A stretch of DNA of 64,000 bases from Actinacidiphila sp965342175 (lineage in GTDB: Bacteria > Actinomycetota > Actinomycetes > Streptomycetales > Streptomycetaceae): the NCBI RefSeq assembly GCF_965342175.1, contig NZ_CBDRBL010000001.1, positions 62,001 through 126,000 of the forward strand, given 5' to 3'. Every line of letters starts with the position of its first letter. Within the stretch, counting starts at the first letter, position 1. Both the position numbers and the translations under genes were made by a program. Shown here one piece after another: positions 59,434 to 64,000 of the stretch. The notes under the pieces are model-generated. The model saw only the letters and a program-made list of their open reading frames with translations, ran no database searches and was not told the DNA's origin.

Positions 59434-60287
59434 TTCGACGCCTCCTCGGAGCGCTGTTCCAGCTCGGCGACCTTGGCGACCGCCTCCGCGGACACGTCCC
59501 GGTACTGGCCGCGGGCGCGCAGCGTCGGGCTGACGCTGAGCTCCGAGACCGTGCCGTCCGGCAGCAGACCGGGGACGTCGACCGCGTTGTTGCGGGCGTA
59601 GACGCCGGGTGCGGGAGCCGGGGTGGGCAGCGGCCAGGCGGAGCCCGACGCCGCGGGACGCCGGCCGGACGCCACGCCCTCGCGCACGCGCCGCAGGCTG
59701 AGTTCGCGCTGGGTGGCGCGGGCCTGGGTGCGCTCGCGGTGGGTGAGGACCATGGCGCCGACGGCGGCGGTGATGAGCAGCGCGCCGGTGACCTCGAAGG
59801 CCCACACGTACTTGGTGAAGATCAGTGCGGCGAGGCCTTCGACGTTGCCGCCGGCGTTGGCCTGGCCGAGCCCCTGGAAGTTCGTGATCGAGGCGTTGGC
59901 GATGCCGGCGATCAGCAGCACGCCGAAGCCCAGGCCGGCTCCCGCGGCCAGCCAGCGCTGCCCCTTCAGCGTCTCCTTGAGCGAGTCGGCGGCGGTGATG
60001 CCGACCAGCATGACGACGAAGAGGAAGAGCATCATGATCGCGCCGGTGTAGACGACGATCTGGACGACCCCGAGGAAGTACGCGCCCTGTGCCAGGTAGA
60101 AGACCGCCAGGACGATCATCGTCCCCGCCAGCGACAGCGCGCTGTGCACGGCCTTCTTCATCAGCACGGTCGCGAGCGCGCCGAGCACCGCGACGGTGCC
60201 GAGCACCCAGAACTGGACCGCCTCCCCGGTGGAGGTGGAGTACCCGGCCGCCGTCGTCAGGCCGGCCAGGGTGGTCACGCCGTTCAT
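59430..60287 (-). CDS. nuoJ: NADH-quinone oxidoreductase subunit J
   Basis: A 285-residue membrane subunit. The five-helix core covers about residues 25-190 and includes FLGVVQIVVYTGAIMMLFLF, the pi-bulge helix region. A hydrophilic tail of about 90 residues follows, rich in Arg/Pro/Ser, as seen in actinobacterial NuoJ. The ATG overlaps the nuoI stop as ATGA. Confidence 0.94.
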   Translation of the reverse strand: MNGVTTLAGLTTAAGYSTSTGEAVQFWVLGTVAVLGALATVLMKKAVHSALSLAGTMIVLAVFYLAQGAYFLGVVQIVVYTGAIMMLFLFVVMLVGITAADSLKETLKGQRWLAAGAGLGFGVLLIAGIANASITNFQGLGQANAGGNVEGLAALIFTKYVWAFEVTGALLITAAVGAMVLTHRERTQARATQRELSLRRVREGVASGRRPAASGSAWPLPTPAPAPGVYARNNAVDVPGLLPDGTVSELSVSPTLRARGQYRDVSAEAVAKVAELEQRSEEASK

Positions 60288-60940
60288 GCCTCGCCTCCCG
60301 TCCCGGCCGGAGCGGTGCCGCCCGTCGCGGGGACCGCCACGGCCGGTTCGCCCTGGCCGCCCTCGTCGGAGCGCACCGTCTCGTCCGGCTTCTCGCCCTT
60401 GGAGACCGCGACCTGGCGCTCGGTCCCGGGTGCCGCCCGGGTCACCGCGCCGCGGTAGTAGTCGGCCTCGTCCATGCCGGGGTGGATCGCGTGCGGGGTG
60501 TCGACCATGCCCTCGGTCAGTCCGGCGAGCAGCTGCTCCTTGGTGAAGATCAGCGACTCGCGGCTGCTGTCGGCGAGTTCGTACTCGTTGGTCATGGTCA
60601 GGGCCCGCGTCGGGCAGGCCTCGATGCACAGTCCGCACAGGATGCAGCGGGCGTAGTTGATCTGGTAGACGCGGCCGTAGCGCTCACCCGGCGAGTAGCG
60701 CTCCTCGTCGGTGTTGTCGGCGCCCTCGACGTAGATCGCGTCCGCCGGGCAGGCCCACGCGCACAGCTCGCAACCCACGCACTTCTCCAGCCCGTCCGGG
60801 TGCCGGTTGAGCTGGTGGCGGCCGTGGAACCGCGGCGCGGTCGGCTTCTTCTCCTCGGGGTACTGCTCGGTCAGCCGCTTCTTGAACATGGCCTTGAAGG
60901 TCACGCCGAAGCCCGCGACCGGGCCCAGGAACTCAGGCAT
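60284..60940 (-). CDS. nuoI: NADH-quinone oxidoreductase subunit I
   Basis: Peripheral-arm subunit of 218 residues with two 4Fe-4S clusters: CVGCELCAWAC (Cys54, 57, 60, 64) and CILCGLCIEAC (Cys99, 102, 105, 109). The start has the membrane-associated segment GVTFKAMFKKRLTEQYPEEK. A disordered Gly/Ala/Pro tail of about 50 residues ends the protein. The ATG overlaps the end of nuoH by eight bases. Confidence 0.96.
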   Translation of the reverse strand: MPEFLGPVAGFGVTFKAMFKKRLTEQYPEEKKPTAPRFHGRHQLNRHPDGLEKCVGCELCAWACPADAIYVEGADNTDEERYSPGERYGRVYQINYARCILCGLCIEACPTRALTMTNEYELADSSRESLIFTKEQLLAGLTEGMVDTPHAIHPGMDEADYYRGAVTRAAPGTERQVAVSKGEKPDETVRSDEGGQGEPAVAVPATGGTAPAGTGGEA

Positions 60941-62270
60941 CGTCGGCCTCCTTGCCTACGAGTTGACGCTCCGCACGGGACGGCCGCCGCGGGACGGGCG
61001 GCAGCTCCTGGCCGGGCAGCGGCGGCACGGGGTACCCGCCCGCCATGGGGTCGAACGGCTCCGGCGGCCCGCCCGCCGCGGCCTCCTCGGCGGCCTTCTC
61101 GCCGCGGTCGCGGAGGACGTCGAAGACCAGACTGGCCAGGAACAGCAGGACCACACCGCTGCCGACGTAGAACACGACCGTCACGCCGTCGTGGTTGGCG
61201 TTGCGCAGCGCCCGGACGGTGGCGACCAGCATCAGCCACACCATCGAGACCGGGATCAGGACCTTCCAGCCCAGCTTCATCAGCTGGTCGTAGCGGACGC
61301 GGGGCAGCGTGCCGCGCAGCCAGATGAAGAAGAAGAGCAGCAGCTGCACCTTGATCACGAACCACAGCAGCGGCCACCAGCCGTGGTTGGCGCCCTCCCA
61401 GAAGGTGCTGACGGGCCACGGGGCCCGCCAGCCGCCCAGGAAGAGGGTGGTGGCCACCGCCGAGACGGTCACCATGTTCACGTACTCGGCAAGCATGAAG
61501 AGCGCGAACTTGATCGAGGAGTACTCGGTGTTGAAGCCGCCGACCAGGTCGCCCTCGGACTCGGGCATGTCGAACGGCGCGCGGTTGGTCTCACCGACCA
61601 TGGTGCCGACGTAGATGATGAACGACACCGGCAGCAGCAGGACGTACCAGCGCCCCTCCTGCTGGGCGACGATCTGCGAGGTCGACATCGAGCCGGAGTA
61701 GAGGAAGACCGACGCGAAGGCGACGCCCATCGCGATCTCGTAGGAGATCATCTGCGCGCAGGAGCGCAGTCCGCCGAGCAGCGGGTATGTCGAGCCGGAG
61801 GACCAGCCGGCCAGCACGATGCCGTAGATGCCGACGGAGGCGGTGGCCAGGATGTACAGGACGCCGATCGGCAGGTCGGTGAGCTGCATCGGCGTGCGGT
61901 GGCCGAAGACGGAGACCTCGTTGCCCGCCGGGCCGAAGGGGATCACCGCGATCGCCATGAAGGCCGGGATGGCCGCGACGATCGGGGCCAGCACGTAGAC
62001 GACCTTGTCGGCCTTCTTGACGACGAGGTCTTCCTTGAGCATCAGCTTCACGCCGTCGGCGAGCGACTGGAGCATGCCCCAGGGACCGTGCCGGTTGGGG
62101 CCGATGCGCAGCTGCATCCACGCGACGACCTTGCGCTCCCACACGATGGAGAAGAGCACGGTCAGCATCAGGAACGCGAAGCAGAAGACCGCCTTGATGG
62201 CGATCAGCCACCACGGGTCCCGTCCGAACATGGACAGGTCCTCGGCGGCGAGCGTCGTCAGTCCCGTCAC
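60933..62270 (-). CDS. nuoH: NADH-quinone oxidoreductase subunit H
   Basis: Quinone-tunnel membrane subunit of 445 residues. It has VWERKVVAWMQLRIGPNRHG, LQSLADGVKLMLKED and the charged loop ETNRAPFDMPESEGDLVGGF plus NTEYSSIKFALFMLAEYVNM. An extra C-terminal helix and a proline-rich cytoplasmic tail (about 380-445) extend it beyond the usual 330 residues. GTG 62270 overlaps the nuoG stop as GTGA. Confidence 0.96.
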   Translation of the reverse strand: MTGLTTLAAEDLSMFGRDPWWLIAIKAVFCFAFLMLTVLFSIVWERKVVAWMQLRIGPNRHGPWGMLQSLADGVKLMLKEDLVVKKADKVVYVLAPIVAAIPAFMAIAVIPFGPAGNEVSVFGHRTPMQLTDLPIGVLYILATASVGIYGIVLAGWSSGSTYPLLGGLRSCAQMISYEIAMGVAFASVFLYSGSMSTSQIVAQQEGRWYVLLLPVSFIIYVGTMVGETNRAPFDMPESEGDLVGGFNTEYSSIKFALFMLAEYVNMVTVSAVATTLFLGGWRAPWPVSTFWEGANHGWWPLLWFVIKVQLLLFFFIWLRGTLPRVRYDQLMKLGWKVLIPVSMVWLMLVATVRALRNANHDGVTVVFYVGSGVVLLFLASLVFDVLRDRGEKAAEEAAAGGPPEPFDPMAGGYPVPPLPGQELPPVPRRPSRAERQLVGKEADDA

Positions 62271-64000
62271 GGTGTCACCTCCGGTGCGGCAGCGGCGTCC
62301 ACGGCGGCCGGGGCGATCCGGACGACCTGGCCCGGCAGGGCGCCGGTGTCCGAGGCGACTCCCCCGCCGACCGAGTTGAGGGGCACCCACACGACCCGGT
62401 CGGCCATCGCCGTCACCTGAAGCGGCAGCCGGACCGTGCCCAGCGGGCCGGAGACCTCCAGCGGCTCGCCGTCGGCGACGCCGATCTCCTTCGCGGTGGT
62501 CGCCGACAGGCGGGCGACCGCCGGGTGGCGGGTGCCGGCGAGGGCGTCGTCGCCCTGTTGCAGCAGGCCCTGGTCGAGCAGCAGCCGGTGGCCCGCGAGG
62601 ACCGCCTCGCCGCTGCCGGGCTTGGGCAGCGGACGGCCGGTCTCCTGCGGGGCGGTGGCCCGCGGACCCTCGTACGGGGCCAGCCGGGAGAGCTCGGCGC
62701 GAGCCGAGCGCACGTCGGCGAGGCCGAGGTGGACGTCCATCGCGTCGGCCAGCATGGTCAGCACCCGGGCGTCCGGGAACTGGTGCCGCTGGACCTGCAG
62801 GGCCGGCTTGATCGCGGCCTCGAAGGGCCGGACCCGGCCTTCCCAGTTGAGGAAGGTGCCCGCCTTCTCGGCGACCGCGGCGACCGGCAGCACGACGTCC
62901 GCCCGCTCGGTGACCTCGCCGGGGCGCTGCTCCAGGCTGACCACGAAGCCCGCCGCGTCCAGGGCCGCGCGGGCCCGGGCCGGATCGGGCAGGTCGGCCG
63001 GCTCGACGCCGCCGACGAGGAGCGCGCCGAGCTCGCCGCGCGCGGCCGCCTCCAGGATCTCGCCGGTGTCGCGGCCGTGGCGGGACGGAAGCGTGGCCAC
63101 GCCCCAGACCTCGGCGACCTCGTCACGGGCCCGCGGGTCGGTGACCGGGCGGCCGCCGGGCAGCAGCCCGGGCAGGGCGCCCGCCTCGAGCGCACCGCGC
63201 TCGCCCGCGCGGCGCGGGATCCACGCCAGCCGGGCGCCGGTCGCCTCCGCGACCCGCACGGCCGCGGAGAGCGCGCCCGGAACGGCCGCCAGCCGCTCCC
63301 CGACCAGGATGACCGCGCCCTCGGCGCGCAGCGCCTCGCAGGCGGTGGCGCCGTTGCCGTCCAGGCCGGTGCCACCGGCGAGGGCGTCCAGCCACTCGGT
63401 CTCGGTGCCGGGCGCGGCGGGCAGCAGGGTGCCGCCCGCCTTCTCCAGCCCGCGGGTGGCGAACGGGGCCAGCGCGAAGGTGCGCTGCTTGTGCCTGCGC
63501 CAGGCCTTGCGCAGGCGCAGGAAGACGCCGGGCGCCTCCTCCTCGGCCTCCAGCCCGGCCAGCAGCACGGCGGGAGCCTTCTCCAGCAGCGTGTACGTGA
63601 CGCCGTCGCCGGACAGGTCGCGCCCCCGGCCCGCCACGACGGCGGCGAGGAAGTCAGCCTCCTCCGCGGAGTGGACGCGGGCCCGGAAGTCGACGTCGTT
63701 GGTGTCGAGGGCGACGCGGGCGAACTTGGCGTAGGCGTACGCGTCCTCGACCGTGAGCCGGCCGCCGGTCAGCACACCGGTGCGGCCGCGGGCCGCGGCG
63801 AGTCCGCGGGCGGCGGCCTCCAGGGCCTCGGGCCAGCTCGCCGGCTCCAGTTCACCCGTGTCGGCGTTGCGGACCAGCGGGGTGGTGAGCCGCTCGGGGC
63901 GCTGCGCGTAGCGGAACGCGAAGCGGCCCTTGTCGCAGATCCACTCCTCGTTGACCTCGGGGTCGTCCTGCGCGAGCCGGCGCATGACCTTGCCGCGCCG
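62267..64000 (-). CDS. nuoG: NADH-quinone oxidoreductase subunit G (C-terminal part)
   Basis: The gene continues beyond the window edge; 577 C-terminal residues are visible. NuoG is the large peripheral subunit that carries the electron-relay iron-sulfur clusters (in its N-terminal part, outside the window) and a molybdopterin-oxidoreductase-like domain. That domain starts here near EEWICDKGRFAFRYAQ and runs through LPVAAVAEKAGTFLNWEGRV to a molybdopterin-dinucleotide-binding-like end (AKEIGVADGEPLEVSGPLGT). The internal ATG at 63985 is not the start, since the frame is open to the edge with family sequence. Confidence 0.94.
   Translation of the reverse strand, partial: RRGKVMRRLAQDDPEVNEEWICDKGRFAFRYAQRPERLTTPLVRNADTGELEPASWPEALEAAARGLAAARGRTGVLTGGRLTVEDAYAYAKFARVALDTNDVDFRARVHSAEEADFLAAVVAGRGRDLSGDGVTYTLLEKAPAVLLAGLEAEEEAPGVFLRLRKAWRRHKQRTFALAPFATRGLEKAGGTLLPAAPGTETEWLDALAGGTGLDGNGATACEALRAEGAVILVGERLAAVPGALSAAVRVAEATGARLAWIPRRAGERGALEAGALPGLLPGGRPVTDPRARDEVAEVWGVATLPSRHGRDTGEILEAAARGELGALLVGGVEPADLPDPARARAALDAAGFVVSLEQRPGEVTERADVVLPVAAVAEKAGTFLNWEGRVRPFEAAIKPALQVQRHQFPDARVLTMLADAMDVHLGLADVRSARAELSRLAPYEGPRATAPQETGRPLPKPGSGEAVLAGHRLLLDQGLLQQGDDALAGTRHPAVARLSATTAKEIGVADGEPLEVSGPLGTVRLPLQVTAMADRVVWVPLNSVGGGVASDTGALPGQVVRIAPAAVDAAAAPEVTP

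Overview
The window is chromosomal DNA from a Streptomyces-type actinomycete. The sequence shows very high GC with strong G/C at third codon positions, frequent GTG starts, long GC-rich hairpin terminators mostly without U-tracts, HxlR/TetR regulators, and a gene order that, from memory, follows the S. coelicolor core chromosome. That order is rplA-rplK-nusG-secE-tRNA-Trp, aminotransferase, adenosine deaminase, murB, a maoC pair, rpmG, tRNA-Tyr with yajQ, htpX, a partial nuo cluster, korAB, a polyprenyl diphosphate synthase, and the full nuo operon.

Layout. 1-3.4 kb: ribosomal protein and transcription/translocation operon on the minus strand, with a possible small membrane ORF between nusG and rplK. 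3.6-12.7 kb: housekeeping metabolism (aminotransferase, adenosine deaminase, MurB, thiolase) plus two regulator/target pairs (HxlR-thiolase, TetR-MFS exporter), two MaoC dehydratases and L33. 12.7-12.95 kb: tRNA-Met and tRNA-Thr. 13-20 kb: accessory region with an amidohydrolase lacking most catalytic ligands, NAD(P)-binding, NTF2-like, DoxX and secreted proteins. This region also holds a TnpB (IS200/IS605) relic and a frameshifted tyrosine-integrase relic, close to tRNA-Tyr, the known integration target of the SLP1 element. 20.6-26 kb: YajQ, a radical SAM/flavodoxin pair, a BBE-type flavin oxidase, YccF and HtpX. 26.2-36 kb: a second complex I cluster, nuoA2-B2-C2-H2-I2-J2-K2-L2-M2-N2, with no nuoD, E, F or G. 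36.2-39.8 kb: two paralogous sensor kinases and a LuxR-type response regulator. 40-43 kb: korAB. 43-50.8 kb: small regulator/enzyme modules, RarD, an ABC transporter and a LolA-like protein. 51-52.1 kb: polyprenyl diphosphate synthase. 54-64 kb: the 3' part of the complete nuo operon (G partial, H, I, J, K, L, M, N).

The respiratory genes share a plausible theme. The full complex I oxidises NADH, KorAB makes reduced ferredoxin, the prenyl synthase probably supplies the menaquinone tail, and the NADH-module-less nuo2 cluster could be a pump with a different electron input. The last link is inference. No CRISPR array, prophage or large biosynthetic cluster is visible.
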